Notes under the pieces: model-generated
Seen by the model: the letters and a program-made list of their open reading frames with translations, nothing else
Told to the model about the DNA's origin: nothing
Databases searched by the model: none
Translations under genes and position numbers: made by a program
In this document: one piece after another, positions 26,285 through 36,628 of the stretch
Layout: the number at the start of each line of letters is the position of its first letter
How positions within the stretch are numbered: position 1 is the stretch's first letter
Assembly (NCBI RefSeq): GCF_001523745.2
Contig: NZ_CP013386.1
Span: 744,001-808,000, forward strand
Direction: 5' to 3'
DNA from: Burkholderia mayonis
GTDB lineage: Bacteria > Pseudomonadota > Gammaproteobacteria > Burkholderiales > Burkholderiaceae
DNA length: 64,000 nt

Positions 26285-26465
26285 GCGGCGAAGGGGCGGC
26301 GATATGGTAGTTTTGCGGACTGACGTTCAAATGTATCACACGGGTTCCCGCAGACGGCTTTCGCGACGCCGTTCGTGCGGGCTGTCCGGCCGGCCGCGTG
26401 CCTGCTCCGTGCGCCGCCCGCGCGCGGCGGCCCGCGGCCTTTCACCGCGCGACGCGCGTTTGACG

Positions 26466-29243
26466 ATGACCGACGCCTCCGATCTGCTGTCCCTTTCCTA
26501 TTCGCACTATCTCGCCCGCGCGGCCGCGGCGCGGCCGGCGCTCGCCGAGCGCATCGCCGCGTGGGCGGCCGCGCCCGTCGCGCGCGCGGCGCTCGACGCG
26601 CGCCTCGACGCGCTGCTCGCCGAAGGCGGCCAGCCGCTGTCCGAGGACACGCTGAAGAAGGCGCTGCGGCAACTGCGCATCGAGGCGTTCGGCGCGGTCG
26701 CCGAGCGCGATCTGTCGGGGCGCGCCGACGTCGCCGAAGTCACCGGCGCGATGAGCGACCTCGCGGAGGTCGCGATCCAGCGCGCGGTCGCGCTGCTGTC
26801 GGCGGAACTCGAAGCGCTGTACGGCGAGCCGCGCGGCCCGTCGGGCGAGCGGCTCGCGCTCGGCGTCGTCGGGATGGGCAAGCTGGGCGGCCGCGAGCTG
26901 AACGTGTCGTCCGACATCGACCTGATCTTCGTCTACGAGGACGACGGCGAGACGGCGGGCGGCGTCCGCACGCCGATCTCCGCGCACGAGTTCTTCACGC
27001 GGCTCGGGCGGCGCCTGATCGGCGTGCTGTCCGAGGCGACGGCCGATGGCTACGTGTTTCGCGTCGACATGCGGCTGCGCCCGAACGGCGACTCGGGCCC
27101 GCTCGTCTGCAGCCTCGGGATGCTCGAGGAATATTTCTACGTGCAGGGGCGCGAGTGGGAGCGCTACGCGTGGATCAAGGGCCGGCTCGTGACCGAGCGC
27201 GCGAGCGACGCCGCGCGGCGCCTTTCGCAGCAGCTCGACGCGATCGTCAAGCCGTTCGTCTACCGGCGCTATCTCGATTTCGGCGTGATCGGCGCGATCC
27301 GGTCGCTGCACGAGCAGATCAGCCAGGAGGCGCGGCGGCGTGCGACGATGCGGCCCGACAAGGCCGACGACATCAAGCTCGGCCGCGGCGGGATTCGCGA
27401 GATCGAGTTCAGCGCGCAGGTGTTTCAATTGATTCGCGGCGGCCAGGACGCGGGCTTCCGGGTGCGGCCGACGCTCGCGGTGCTGCGCCACGCGAGCGCG
27501 AGCGGGCTGATCGCCGAAGAGGTGCGCGCGGGCCTCGCCGACGCCTATCTGTTCCTGCGCACGCTCGAGCACCGGCTGCAATACCGGAACGACGCGCAGA
27601 CGCACGCGATGCCGGTCGATCCGGCCGAGCGCGCGGCGCTCGCCGCGTCGCTCGGGTTCACCGGCTATGCGGCGCTGATGACGGAGCTCGACCGGCACCG
27701 CGCGTTCGTCGAGGCGCAGTTCGACCAGGTGTTCGCCGACAAGGCGAGCGGCGGCAAGCGCCGCGCGGACGAAGGCGCGGCAGGTTGCATCTGGAGCGGC
27801 GCGCTCGCCGACGACGGCGCCGACGACGCGCTCGCCGCACGCCTCGCCGAGCTTGGTTTCGCCGATCCGGCGGCGGTGCTCGCGCGGCTGCAGGCGGTAT
27901 GGCGCTCGTCGCGCTACACGGGGCTGCCGGAATCGAGCCGCGTGCGGTTCGACCGCGTCGCGCAGCGCGCGCTCGAGGCGGCGCCGCGGATCGACGCCGC
28001 GCATCGCGACGAGACCGTCGTGCGCTGCTTCGACCTGCTCGAGACGGTTGGCCGGCGCGGCGCGTACCTCGCGCTCCTGACCGAATATCCGGCGGCGCTG
28101 CGGCGCGTGCTGTCGGTGCTCGGCGCGACGCGCTGGGGCGGCGGCTACCTGATCCGGCATCCGCAATTGCTCGATGAATTGCTCGACGACGAGGCGATCG
28201 AGAGCCCGTTCGACTGGCCGGCGTTCAAGGATGCGCTGCGCACGCGACTCGCGGCCGCCGACGGCGCCGAGCATCAGATGGACCTGCTGCGCCACGCGCA
28301 CCACGCGGAAGTGTTCCGGATCCTGCTGCTCGATCTGGCCGGCAAGCTGTCGGTCGAGCACGTGAGCGACCGCCTGTCGGAGCTCGCCGACGCGATGCTC
28401 GACGTGACGATCGACGTCGTCTGGTCGCAGCTCGCGAAGCGCCACCGCGACACGCCGCGTTTCGCGGTGATCGCGTACGGCAAGCTGGGCGGCAAGGAGC
28501 TCGGCTACGCGTCCGATCTCGATCTGATCTTCCTGTACGACGATCCGGACGAGCGCGCGGCCGACGTCTACACGACGTTCACGCGGCGCCTGATCACATG
28601 GCTCACGACCGCGACGGGCGCGGGCACGCTATTCGACATCGACCTGCGGCTGCGGCCGAACGGCGAGGCGGGCCTCCTCGTCACCGACCTCGACGCGTTC
28701 CGGCGCTACCAGCTGCGCGAGGGCGACGCTGCGAACACCGCGTGGGTGTGGGAGCACCAGGCGCTCACGCGCGCGCGCTACAGCGCGGGCGACGCGCAGA
28801 TCGGCGCGGCGTTCGAGGCGATCCGCGTGCAGGTGCTGACGACGCCGCGCGACGCGGCGGTGCTCGCGAAGGAGATCGCCGGGATGCGCGACAAGGTGTT
28901 CGCCGGGCATCCGAACACGAGCGAGCTGTTCGACCTGAAGCACGACCGCGGCGGAATGGTCGACATCGAGTTCGTCGTCCAGTACTGGGTGCTGCTGCAC
29001 GCAGCGCGCCATCCCGAGATGATCCGCAACACCGGCAATATCGCGCTGCTGCGCGAGGTGTCGCGCTTCGGGCTGATGAGCGAAGACGAGGCGGAGACGG
29101 TCGGCGCGGCTTACCGGACCTACCGCAAGCTGCAGCACCGGCTGCGGCTCGACGGCATGGAGAAGGCGCGCGTCGAGCCGGAGCGGGTCGCGGCCGAGCG
29201 GGATGCGGTGGTCGCGCTGTGGAATCGGGTGTTCGGCGCGTAG
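26466..29243 (+). CDS. glnE: Bifunctional glutamine synthetase adenylyltransferase/deadenylase
   Basis: 925 residues from the ATG at 26466. Two nucleotidyltransferase domains carry the diagnostic motifs: VVGMGKLGGRELNVSSDIDL in the N-terminal deadenylylase half and IAYGKLGGKELGYASDLDL in the C-terminal adenylylase half. Each is followed by RVDMRLRPNG or DIDLRLRPNG. GlnE adjusts glutamine synthetase activity in response to PII proteins. The frame is open upstream to 26283, but homologues begin near MTDASDLLSLSYSHYLAR. It is divergent from yhdP and is followed by a gene-free stretch before recN. Confidence 0.96.
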   Translation: MTDASDLLSLSYSHYLARAAAARPALAERIAAWAAAPVARAALDARLDALLAEGGQPLSEDTLKKALRQLRIEAFGAVAERDLSGRADVAEVTGAMSDLAEVAIQRAVALLSAELEALYGEPRGPSGERLALGVVGMGKLGGRELNVSSDIDLIFVYEDDGETAGGVRTPISAHEFFTRLGRRLIGVLSEATADGYVFRVDMRLRPNGDSGPLVCSLGMLEEYFYVQGREWERYAWIKGRLVTERASDAARRLSQQLDAIVKPFVYRRYLDFGVIGAIRSLHEQISQEARRRATMRPDKADDIKLGRGGIREIEFSAQVFQLIRGGQDAGFRVRPTLAVLRHASASGLIAEEVRAGLADAYLFLRTLEHRLQYRNDAQTHAMPVDPAERAALAASLGFTGYAALMTELDRHRAFVEAQFDQVFADKASGGKRRADEGAAGCIWSGALADDGADDALAARLAELGFADPAAVLARLQAVWRSSRYTGLPESSRVRFDRVAQRALEAAPRIDAAHRDETVVRCFDLLETVGRRGAYLALLTEYPAALRRVLSVLGATRWGGGYLIRHPQLLDELLDDEAIESPFDWPAFKDALRTRLAAADGAEHQMDLLRHAHHAEVFRILLLDLAGKLSVEHVSDRLSELADAMLDVTIDVVWSQLAKRHRDTPRFAVIAYGKLGGKELGYASDLDLIFLYDDPDERAADVYTTFTRRLITWLTTATGAGTLFDIDLRLRPNGEAGLLVTDLDAFRRYQLREGDAANTAWVWEHQALTRARYSAGDAQIGAAFEAIRVQVLTTPRDAAVLAKEIAGMRDKVFAGHPNTSELFDLKHDRGGMVDIEFVVQYWVLLHAARHPEMIRNTGNIALLREVSRFGLMSEDEAETVGAAYRTYRKLQHRLRLDGMEKARVEPERVAAERDAVVALWNRVFGA

Positions 29244-29670
29244 CGGGAAGGGCGCGGAGCACGCCGGCTGCGTCCGGCATGCCGCGCCAACCGTCCGGGA
29301 GTGGGCGAACGCATCCGAACGCTCGAGTCGAAAAACGCGGCCCTTCGGATCATCCCCATTGGCTTGGCGGTCGCGCGGGTCGAGGAAAGCGACAGCCGAA
29401 AACCGGGTTGTTTCGCGTTTTCATCTGGCCTCGTCCTTTTCCGAACACGGCGTCGACCTTTGATCGGGCGCGCCGTCGTCGGCCGCCGACCGGACGCTCG
29501 CGACATCGGGCGACGGCCCTGCCGGGCCGCCGTGTGTCGGCTGCCGCGCGATCCGACCGGGCGCGCCGAGCGCCGGGGCGATGCGGCAAGACCGCCGGTC
29601 CGAGACGTCGCGGGGACAGACCGCCGCCGCGACGTGCGGAACGCCGCACCCGGCGCGCGCGTGCGCCGCG
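29244..29670. other. Intergenic region between convergent glnE and recN
   Basis: About 430 bases, high GC, with no ORF that has a ribosome binding site or recognisable protein features and no clear terminator hairpin with a T-run. I see nothing further in it. Confidence 0.5.
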
Positions 29671-31320
29671 TCATGCGGTCAGCATCTCCTTCGCGTGCTT
29701 GCGTGTCGTCGCGGTGATTTCGAGGCCGCCGAGCATCCGCGCGACTTCCTCGATCCGGCTCGCCTTGTCGAGCGGCACGACCGTCGATACGGCGCCGCCG
29801 TCGCCGTCCTGCCCCTTCGCGACCTGGAAATGGTGATCGCCGCGCGCGGCGACCTGCGGCAGGTGCGTGACGCATAGCACCTGCCGCATCTGCCCGAGCT
29901 GGTGAAGCAGCCGCCCGACCACCTCGGCGACGCCGCCGCCGATGCCCGTGTCGACTTCGTCGAAGATGAGCGTCGGCGTCGGGCTCGCCGCGCTCGCGAT
30001 TACCGCGAGCGCGAGGCTGATCCGCGCGAGCTCGCCGCCGGACGCGACCTTCGCGAGCGGACGCAGCGGCACGCCAGCATGGCCCGCGACGCGGAATTCG
30101 ACCTGCTCGAGACCGTGCGCGCTGCCGTCGGCGAGCGGCACGAGCGCGACTTCGAAGCTCCCGCCCGCCATCGACAATTCCTGCATGCCCGTCGTCACCG
30201 CCGCGCCGAGTGCCTTCGCCGCCTGCGCGCGCGCCTTCGACAGCTTCTTCGCGTCGCTGAGATACGCTTCCTTCGCCTTGTCGGCGATCGCCTGCAGCGC
30301 GGTCAGGTCGGCGGCGGCGTCGAGCTCGGCGAGCTGCGCGCGGCGCGCCTCGTGCTCGTCGTGCAGCGTCTCGGGCGGCAGCCGGAACTTGCGCGCGGTC
30401 GAGTGCAGCGCGTCGAGCCGCGATTCGACTTGTGCGAGGCGGTCCGGATCGAGATCGAGCCGCTGCGCATAGTGCGACAGCGAGTACGACGCCTCCTGTA
30501 GCTGGATCTCGGCCGGCTCGAGCGACGCGAGCGCGTCGTTCAGCGCCGGATCGTACTCGGCGAGGCTGCGAAGCTTCGACACGATCGCGCCGAGCTGCGT
30601 GAGCATCGCGTCGTCGGATTCGGAGATCGCATCGAGCGCGCCCTGGACGCCGTCGATCAGGTTCGCCGAATGCGTGAGGCGCTTGTGCTCGGTGCTGATT
30701 TCGTCCCATTCGCCCGGCTGCGGCGCGAGCTTGTCGAGCTCGGCGAGCTGCCACGCGAGCTTTTCACGTTCGAGCTGGCGCTCGCGCTCGTGCGCCTGCG
30801 CGGCCTCGATCGCGTGCGTCGCGTCGCGCCACGCGCGAAAGCCGCGCGCGACGGCGGCCGCGTCGGCGACGAGCCCCGCGTGCGCGTCGAACAGCTCGCG
30901 CTGCGCGTCCGTGCGCATCAGCAGCTGGTGCGCATGCTGGCCGTGGATGTCGACGAGCATCTCGCCCACTTCGCGCAGTTGCGCGAGCGTCGCGCTCGTG
31001 CCGTTGATGAAGGCGCGCGAGCGGCCGTTCGCGTCGACGACGCGCCGCAGCATCACCGTATCGTCGGCGTCGAACGCATGCTCGTCGAGCCAGCGTGCGA
31101 CGCGGTCGTGCGGCGTGAATTCGGCGCTGATGTCGGCGCGCGCGCAGCCGGTGCGCACGACGCTCGCGTCTGCGCGTTCGCCGAGCGCGAGTGCGAGCGC
31201 ATCGATCAGGATCGATTTGCCGGCGCCCGTTTCGCCCGAGAAGACGGAGAAGCCGCTGTCGAATTCGAGGTCGAGCGCGGCGACGATGACGAAGTCGCGG
31301 ATCGAGAGGTGGCGGAGCAT
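29671..31320 (-). CDS. recN: DNA repair protein RecN
   Basis: 549 residues. SMC-like ATPase: Walker A in FSGETGAGKSILIDALALAL near the N-terminus, long coiled-coil arms in the middle (about 150-370, many heptads such as HERERQLEREKLAWQLAEL), and the C-terminal signature RISLALAVIASA with Walker B in PTLIFDEVDTGIGG and the end segment VLCVTHLPQVAARGDHH. RecN tethers DNA ends during recombinational repair of double-strand breaks. It is 29 bases downstream of nadK on the same strand, a frequently conserved pair. No SOS (LexA) box was identified in the short gap. Confidence 0.97.
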   Translation of the reverse strand: MLRHLSIRDFVIVAALDLEFDSGFSVFSGETGAGKSILIDALALALGERADASVVRTGCARADISAEFTPHDRVARWLDEHAFDADDTVMLRRVVDANGRSRAFINGTSATLAQLREVGEMLVDIHGQHAHQLLMRTDAQRELFDAHAGLVADAAAVARGFRAWRDATHAIEAAQAHERERQLEREKLAWQLAELDKLAPQPGEWDEISTEHKRLTHSANLIDGVQGALDAISESDDAMLTQLGAIVSKLRSLAEYDPALNDALASLEPAEIQLQEASYSLSHYAQRLDLDPDRLAQVESRLDALHSTARKFRLPPETLHDEHEARRAQLAELDAAADLTALQAIADKAKEAYLSDAKKLSKARAQAAKALGAAVTTGMQELSMAGGSFEVALVPLADGSAHGLEQVEFRVAGHAGVPLRPLAKVASGGELARISLALAVIASAASPTPTLIFDEVDTGIGGGVAEVVGRLLHQLGQMRQVLCVTHLPQVAARGDHHFQVAKGQDGDGGAVSTVVPLDKASRIEEVARMLGGLEITATTRKHAKEMLTA

Positions 31321-31349
31321 GAGTGGCGGTCGGAAGGTGGCGTCAGGAC

Positions 31350-32252
31350 TTATGCGTCGTCGTCTTCTTCGCTCGACGGGTGTTCGTTCCAGTGGAGCTT
31401 CTTGCGCAGCGTCGCGTAGTAGCTGTAGCCGACCGGGTGCAGGAACGGCACCGTGTGCTTCGAGCGGCGCACCTCGATCGTGTCGTTCAGCTCGAGCGCC
31501 GTGAACGACTGCATGTCGAAGTTCACGTTCACGTCACGCCCGCCGATGATCTGGATCGCGATCTTCGAATCGTCCGGCAGCACGATCGGCCGGTTCGACA
31601 GCGCGTGCGGCGCGATCGGCACGAGCACGAATCCCTGTAGCTGCGGATGCAGGATCGGCCCCGACGACGACAGCGCGTACGCGGTCGAGCCCGTCGGCGT
31701 CGCGACGATGAGGCCGTCCGAGCGCTGGTTGTACATGAAGCGGCCATCGACCGATACGCGCAGCTCGGCCATCCCGGAAAAGCCGCTGCGGTTCACGACG
31801 ACGTCGTTGAACGCGAGCGCGTGGTAGATCGGCTCGCCGTCGCGCACGATGCGGGACTCGAGCAGCGTGCGCTCCTCACGCTCGAAGCTGCCCGCGAGCA
31901 TCATCGGCACGACGTCCTGCATGTCGGACGCCGGGATGTCGGTGATGAAGCCGAGCCGGCCGTGGTTGATGCCGATGAGCGGCGTCTTGTACGGCGCGAG
32001 CTGGCGGCCGATGCCGAGCATCGTACCGTCGCCGCCCAGCACGACCGCGAGATCGGCGCGCGCGCCGATCTCGGCGGGCGTGAGCGCCGGGTAGCCCGTG
32101 CTGCCGATCGCCTGCGCGGTGTCGGCCTCGAACACGACTTCGAAGCCGCGCTTCGCGATGCACGCGGCGAGCGACGTCAGCGGCTCGGCGATGCCAGGCG
32201 TGTTGCTGCGCCCGACGAGCGCGACGGTATGGAATTGGTGGCCGATTTTCAT
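31350..32252 (-). CDS. nadK: NAD kinase
   Basis: 300 residues from the ATG at 32252; the longer ORF start is unlikely. Motifs: [15 protein letters not shown] (GGDGT phosphate-binding loop), [13 protein letters not shown], and [25 protein letters not shown]. It phosphorylates NAD to NADP in the cytoplasm. A TGTAAT hexamer lies only six bases before the ATG, so a leaderless transcript is possible. It is divergent from hrcA (132 bases between starts) and just upstream of recN. Confidence 0.96.
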   Translation of the reverse strand: MKIGHQFHTVALVGRSNTPGIAEPLTSLAACIAKRGFEVVFEADTAQAIGSTGYPALTPAEIGARADLAVVLGGDGTMLGIGRQLAPYKTPLIGINHGRLGFITDIPASDMQDVVPMMLAGSFEREERTLLESRIVRDGEPIYHALAFNDVVVNRSGFSGMAELRVSVDGRFMYNQRSDGLIVATPTGSTAYALSSSGPILHPQLQGFVLVPIAPHALSNRPIVLPDDSKIAIQIIGGRDVNVNFDMQSFTALELNDTIEVRRSKHTVPFLHPVGYSYYATLRKKLHWNEHPSSEEDDDA

Positions 32253-32383
32253 GCCGGCATTACACCATAGCTCGATGACGAAAAGAACCGCCCGCCGGCC
32301 CGGGGGCGGCAAAACGGGTGGGGAACGGACGATGCGCGCGGGACGCTCGCGGGCGCCGCCCGGTTGCGCTAAAATTTTCCGTC

Positions 32384-33406
32384 ATGTTAGATCCACGCGC
32401 ACGAACCCTCCTCAAGACGCTGATCGAGCGGTATATCGCCGACGGTCAGCCGGTCGGATCGCGCACGTTGTCTCGTTATTCGGGGCTCGAGCTGAGCCCG
32501 GCGACGATCCGCAACGTGATGTCCGACCTGGAGGAGCTCGGCCTCGTGTCGAGCCCGCACACGTCGGCGGGGCGCGTGCCGACGCCGCGCGGCTACCGCC
32601 TCTTCGTCGACACGATGCTGACGGTCGAGTCGCCGATCGACGCCGCCGCCGTCACGCGGCTCGTGCAGACCACGCTGCAGGCGGGCGACCCGCAGCAGAA
32701 GGTCGTCGCGGCCGCGGCGAGCGTGCTGTCGAACCTGTCGCAGTTCGCGGGCGTCGTGCTGACGCCGCGCCGCAGCCACGTGTTCAAGCAGATCGAGTTC
32801 CTGCGCCTGTCGGACAAGCGGATCCTCCTCATCATCGTGACGCCCGAAGGCGATGTGCAGAACCGCATGATCGCGACGCAGCGCGACTACACGCCCGCGC
32901 AGCTCACCGAGGCGTCGAACTACATCAACGCGCACTTCGCCGGCCTGTCGTTCGACGAGGTGCGCCGCCGGCTGCGCGAGGAGATCGACGAGCTGCGCGG
33001 CGACATGACGGCGCTGATGCACGCGGCCGTCACGGCGAGCACCGAGGAGGCCGACGACGAGGACACCGTGCTGATCTCCGGCGAGCGCAACCTGCTCGAA
33101 GTGGCGGATCTTTCGTCCGACATGGCGCGGCTGCGCAAGCTGTTCGACGTGTTCGACCAGAAGACGAGTCTCCTGCAACTGCTCGACGTGTCGAGCCACG
33201 CGCAGGGCGTGCAGATCTTCATCGGCGGCGAATCGACGCTCGTGCCGATCGACGAAATGAGCGTCGTGACGGCCCCGTACGAGGTCAACGGCAAGATCGT
33301 CGGCACGCTCGGCGTGATCGGGCCGACGCGGATGGCCTACAACCGCGTGATTCCGATCGTCGACATCACCGCGCGCCTCCTGTCGCTGACGCTCAGCCAG
33401 CAGTAA
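32384..33406 (+). CDS. hrcA: Heat-inducible transcription repressor HrcA
   Basis: 340 residues. N-terminal winged helix: [20 protein letters not shown] then [18 protein letters not shown] and the conserved [20 protein letters not shown]. The C-terminal GAF-like domain ends [18 protein letters not shown]. HrcA represses chaperone operons through CIRCE elements. A TAAAAT hexamer lies eight bases before the ATG. Here hrcA is not linked to grpE-dnaK (about 2.2 kb away, with hemH and an Hsp15 gene between), and I found no TTAGCACTC-N9-GAGTGCTAA element in the window, so its targets, probably groESL, lie elsewhere. Confidence 0.96.
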   Translation: MLDPRARTLLKTLIERYIADGQPVGSRTLSRYSGLELSPATIRNVMSDLEELGLVSSPHTSAGRVPTPRGYRLFVDTMLTVESPIDAAAVTRLVQTTLQAGDPQQKVVAAAASVLSNLSQFAGVVLTPRRSHVFKQIEFLRLSDKRILLIIVTPEGDVQNRMIATQRDYTPAQLTEASNYINAHFAGLSFDEVRRRLREEIDELRGDMTALMHAAVTASTEEADDEDTVLISGERNLLEVADLSSDMARLRKLFDVFDQKTSLLQLLDVSSHAQGVQIFIGGESTLVPIDEMSVVTAPYEVNGKIVGTLGVIGPTRMAYNRVIPIVDITARLLSLTLSQQ

Positions 33407-33558
33407 CCGGTTCCGCACGCGCTTCATCGCCGTTTCATCACACTTTTGCGGCGTCCTGCGCCGTTTTCCCTCGATCGAGTCCGTCACCGCATCGTGCTGC
33501 CCCGCCGCTCGCCGCGCAATCGGCCGGACGGCCGACTGGTGGGCCCGGGCCGCCCCGC

Positions 33559-33564
33559 TATAAT
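33559..33564 (+). promoter_or_regulatory. Consensus -10 element upstream of hemH
   Basis: TATAAT is a perfect -10 hexamer 38 bases before the hemH ATG. The hexamer 17 bases upstream (CTGGTG) is a poor -35 match. Confidence 0.5.
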
Positions 33565-33602
33565 GAGTGTCGTTCGATTCGGTGCTCCGGCACGATCTTT
33601 CC

Positions 33603-34670
33603 ATGCGTTTTGACCTCGAACCGCCGTCGCATGCGTCGGCCGCTCACCGCGTCGCCGTGCTGCTCGTCAACCTGGGCACGCCCGACGAGCCGACGCCGCG
33701 CGCGGTGCGCCGCTATCTTGCGCAGTTCCTGTCCGACCCGCGCGTCGTCGAGATCCCGCAGGTCGTCTGGCAGGTGATCCTGCGCACGATGATCCTGCCG
33801 CTGCGCGGCCGCGCGTCCGCGAAGAAGTACGCGGCCGTCTGGATGTCCGAGGGCTCGCCGCTGCGCGTCCATACGGAGCGCCAGGCCGAGTGCTTGCGGC
33901 CGCTCTTCGCGGCGAACGGCTACCGGGTGATCGTCGATTTCGCGATGCGCTACGGGACGCCGAGCATCGCCGACGTGCTCTCGCAGTTGAAGCGCGCGGG
34001 CGCCGAGCGGGTGCTGTTGCTGCCGATGTATCCGCAATATTCGGCGTCGACGACAGCCACTGCGTTCGACGCCGCGTTCGCCGCGCTCGGCCGGATGCGC
34101 AACCAGCCGGAGGTGCGTACGGTGCGTCACTACGCGGACCACCCCGCTTACATCCACGCGCTTGCCGAGCAGGTCCGCCAGTATTGGGCGGCGCACGGCA
34201 GGCCGGCATTCGATTCGGGCGACAAGCTCGTGCTGAGCTTTCACGGCGTGCCGAAGCGCACGCTCGATCTCGGCGATCCATACCACGAGCAATGCCAGCA
34301 GACGGCCGCGTTGCTGATGTCCGCGCTCGGCCTGACGACGTTCGAGTGCCGTGTCACGTTCCAGTCGCGCTTCGGCAAGGCCGAATGGCTGCAGCCTTAT
34401 ACGGCGCCGACGCTCAAGGAACTGGGCACGGCGGGCGTGTGCCGCGCGGACGTGTTCTGCCCGGGCTTCACCGCCGACTGCCTCGAGACGGTCGAGGAGA
34501 TTGGGATCGAGGTGCGCGACGAGTTCCTGCACGGCGGCGGCAAGGAATTTCACCGGATTCCGTGCCTGAACGCGTCGCCCGCTTGGATCGCGGCGCTCGG
34601 CGAGATCGCCGCCGAAAACCTGCAAGGCTGGCCGGTGCGCGTCGCGGCGGCGCCGGAGGTCGTGAGCTGA
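33603..34670 (+). CDS. hemH: Ferrochelatase
   Basis: 355 residues. Starts [20 protein letters not shown], followed by [20 protein letters not shown]. Active-site motifs are [14 protein letters not shown] (catalytic His) and [18 protein letters not shown] with the distal Glu. The enzyme inserts Fe2+ into protoporphyrin IX in the last step of haem synthesis. An upstream in-frame GTG at 33567 overlaps the promoter and is unlikely. hemH between hrcA and the Hsp15 gene is the usual beta-proteobacterial order. Confidence 0.97.
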   Translation: MRFDLEPPSHASAAHRVAVLLVNLGTPDEPTPRAVRRYLAQFLSDPRVVEIPQVVWQVILRTMILPLRGRASAKKYAAVWMSEGSPLRVHTERQAECLRPLFAANGYRVIVDFAMRYGTPSIADVLSQLKRAGAERVLLLPMYPQYSASTTATAFDAAFAALGRMRNQPEVRTVRHYADHPAYIHALAEQVRQYWAAHGRPAFDSGDKLVLSFHGVPKRTLDLGDPYHEQCQQTAALLMSALGLTTFECRVTFQSRFGKAEWLQPYTAPTLKELGTAGVCRADVFCPGFTADCLETVEEIGIEVRDEFLHGGGKEFHRIPCLNASPAWIAALGEIAAENLQGWPVRVAAAPEVVS

Positions 34671-34675
34671 CTGCG

Positions 34676-35083
34676 ATGAACTACAAGATATCGACTGAAC
34701 CCGGTGCGCGGCTGCGCATCGACAAGTGGCTCTGGGCCGCGCGCTTCTTCAAGACCCGTTCGCTCGCGGCCGACGCGGTCGAAAAAGGGCGCGTGAAGAT
34801 CGGCGGCGCGATCGTCAAGCCGGCGAAGGAAGTGCGCGTCGGCGATCGGGTCGACGTGACGATCGAGAGCGTCGTCTGGCAGGTCGACGTGGTCGGCGTA
34901 TGCGACGTGCGCGGACCGGCGAGCGTCGCGCAGACGCTCTATGCGGAGACGGAAGCGGGGCGGGAGAAGCGGCTCGCGGAACTCGACCGGCGCCGGCGTT
35001 TCCGCGAGCCGGCGGCCGAGCTGCAAGGGCGGCCGACGAAGCGGGACCGCCGGGTCATCGACAGATTTTCGAATGGGAGCTGA
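34676..35083 (+). CDS. hslR: Hsp15-like RNA-binding S4-domain protein
   Basis: 135 residues. The S4 domain occupies about residues 10-70: RLRIDKWLWAARFFKTRSLA, then AVEKGRVKIGGAIVKPAKEVRVGD. The C-terminal half is basic, ending TKRDRRVIDRFSNGS as in Hsp15. Hsp15 binds 50S subunits with stalled nascent chains after heat shock. It starts five bases after the hemH stop, so the two are probably co-transcribed. Its last 29 bases overlap the 3' end of a small minus-strand ORF. Confidence 0.93.
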   Translation: MNYKISTEPGARLRIDKWLWAARFFKTRSLAADAVEKGRVKIGGAIVKPAKEVRVGDRVDVTIESVVWQVDVVGVCDVRGPASVAQTLYAETEAGREKRLAELDRRRRFREPAAELQGRPTKRDRRVIDRFSNGS

Positions 35084-35216
35084 ATAGCTGATCGAACGTC
35101 GCGCGCGCGCTGCCGTATTCCGTCGTGCGTTCGGTGACGGCGCCCGATAGGCAGATGGTCGTCGTGCCGGCGATGAGTACCAGCGCGACTGCCGAAATAG
35201 CGAAGGTCAGTTTCAC
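35055..35216 (-). CDS. Small membrane or secreted peptide, 53 aa, function unknown
   Basis: GTG start at 35216 with a strong GGGGGAG about six bases upstream. The product has a hydrophobic N-terminal helix KLTFAISAVALVLIAGTTT (signal peptide or membrane anchor), then a polar tail with TERTTEYGSARATFDQLFSS and two Cys. No family is recognised. It overlaps the end of the Hsp15 gene tail-to-tail by 29 bases. The ribosome binding site and membrane segment favour a real gene; its size leaves doubt. Confidence 0.5.
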   Translation of the reverse strand: MKLTFAISAVALVLIAGTTTICLSGAVTERTTEYGSARATFDQLFSSHSKICR

Positions 35217-35460
35217 GGTACTCCCCCTCGAGAAGACGGGTGAAAGGGCCTCTGGTCCGGTGTCGGGCGTTGTCGGGTCAGGGTATACATGGTCCTCGAC
35301 GCGCCTTTGGGAAGTGTAGTGCAGCGCACTGGCGCGATCCAGCGACCGGCCGGTAAGGGTTGTTACAGGCCGTTTCGGACTGAATCCGGGGCGGCGGCCG
35401 CGGCGCACTGCGGCGCGGCGCGATGCCTCCGGCGGGGGCGCGATTCTTGCGGAAAACCCA

Positions 35461-35488
35461 CTTGAAATCGTTGCCTGGGGCCCCATTT
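35461..35488 (+). promoter_or_regulatory. Sigma-32 heat-shock promoter of grpE
   Basis: CTTGAAA (35461-35467), 13-bp spacer and CCCCATTT (35481-35488) match the RpoH consensus almost perfectly, 95 bases before the grpE start. Confidence 0.9.
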
Positions 35489-35582
35489 GCACCGATATTG
35501 TGCGGCGTCGGCCGTTTGCGTGAAAAAGGCGCGAAGCCGGCTGCCGTTTTGGCTTTAACCTCTAAACCGACTTTCTAGCGAT

Positions 35583-36119
35583 ATGGAAAACACGCAAGAG
35601 AACCCGACTGACCAAACGACTGAAGAAACCGGTCGCGAGGCGCAGGCCGCGGAAAACGCGGCGCCGGCTGCAGAAGCCGCGCTCGCCGAGGCTCAAGCCA
35701 AGCTCGCCGAGCTGCAGGAGAGCTTCCTGCGCGCGAAGGCGGAAACCGAAAACGTGCGCCGCCGTGCGCAGGACGACGTCACGAAGGCGCACAAATTCGC
35801 GATCGAGAATTTCGCCGAAAACCTGCTGCCCGTGCTCGACAGCCTCGAGGCGGCGGTGGGCGACACGTCCGGCGATCTCGCGAAGGTCCGCGAAGGCGTC
35901 GAGCTGACGCTGCGCCAACTGCAGAGCGCGCTCGAGAAGGGCCGTGTCGCGGCGCTCAATCCGGTCGGCGAGAAATTCGATCCGCATTTGCACCAGGCGA
36001 TCTCGATGGTGCCGGCCGACCAGGAGCCGAACACGGTCGTCGCCGTGCTGCAGAAGGGTTACACGATCGCCGACCGCGTGCTGCGTCCGGCGCTCGTGAC
36101 GGTCGCGCAACCGAAGTAA
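35583..36119 (+). CDS. grpE: Nucleotide exchange factor GrpE
   Basis: 178 residues. An acidic, disordered N-terminus is followed by a long coiled coil (about 30-90, [20 protein letters not shown]) and the C-terminal beta domain with [13 protein letters not shown] and [14 protein letters not shown]. GrpE releases ADP from DnaK. It is first in the operon grpE-thioredoxin-like-dnaK-dnaJ behind the sigma-32 promoter. Confidence 0.97.
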   Translation: MENTQENPTDQTTEETGREAQAAENAAPAAEAALAEAQAKLAELQESFLRAKAETENVRRRAQDDVTKAHKFAIENFAENLLPVLDSLEAAVGDTSGDLAKVREGVELTLRQLQSALEKGRVAALNPVGEKFDPHLHQAISMVPADQEPNTVVAVLQKGYTIADRVLRPALVTVAQPK

Positions 36120-36128
36120 GGGGCGGCG

Positions 36129-36569
36129 ATGGCGGGCACGGGCGTCGATGCGACTGCGTTCGCGGCGTTCGACATGCAGGAACTGGACGCCGAGAGCTTC
36201 GACGCCGGACTCGCGAGCGCAGGCGACGCGCTCGCCGTCGTCTTCTTCTGGGGCGCGCCTCAAGGGGACCTGCTTCGCGGCGTCGACTGCCTCAACTGCG
36301 AAATCGCGAAGAAGGCGATGCTCGCGAACCCGGACGCGATCCGCGCGCTCGGCCTCGAATGGTTTCACAGCAACGTCTACGAACATCGCGAGCTTGCGCG
36401 GCGCTTCGCGCTGCACGGCGTGCCGACCTGGTTCTTCTTCCGGCGCGGCAAGCGGCTCGGCCGGGCGACCGGCTGGCGCGGGCTCGCGCAGTTCGAGGCG
36501 GCCGTCGCCGCGGCGCGCGCGAAGGCGGAGGCCGCCGTCGCAGGCAAAGCGGACCGTCCCGCCGATTGA
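36129..36569 (+). CDS. Thioredoxin-family protein located between grpE and dnaK
   Basis: 146 residues with a thioredoxin-like fold. The redox motif is C-L-N-C in RGVDCLNCEIAKKAMLAN (about residues 58-61), preceded by the beta strand ALAVVFFWGAPQGD and followed by the cis-Pro segment RRFALHGVPTWFFFRRGKRLGR. The C-terminus is Ala-rich. The active-site pair CLNC differs from CGPC of classical thioredoxin, so the partner is uncertain. It starts nine bases after grpE and lies within the heat-shock operon, suggesting a role in redox control or repair during heat stress. Confidence 0.9.
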   Translation: MAGTGVDATAFAAFDMQELDAESFDAGLASAGDALAVVFFWGAPQGDLLRGVDCLNCEIAKKAMLANPDAIRALGLEWFHSNVYEHRELARRFALHGVPTWFFFRRGKRLGRATGWRGLAQFEAAVAAARAKAEAAVAGKADRPAD

Positions 36570-36600
36570 AAAAATTTAATGGCCGCATCGCCTTCGGGGT

Positions 36601-36628
36601 CTTGAAAACGACGCGGCCGCACTTATTT
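36601..36628 (+). promoter_or_regulatory. Possible internal sigma-32 promoter before dnaK
   Basis: CTTGAAA (36601-36607) is followed after about 14 bases by CTTATTT, a weaker match to the RpoH -10 (CCCCATnT). It lies about 90 bases upstream of dnaK and could boost dnaK-dnaJ relative to grpE. Confidence 0.4.

Noticed and set aside
35489..35582. CIRCE element before grpE
   Set aside because: No TTAGCACTC-type inverted repeat is present; control is better explained by the sigma-32 promoter.
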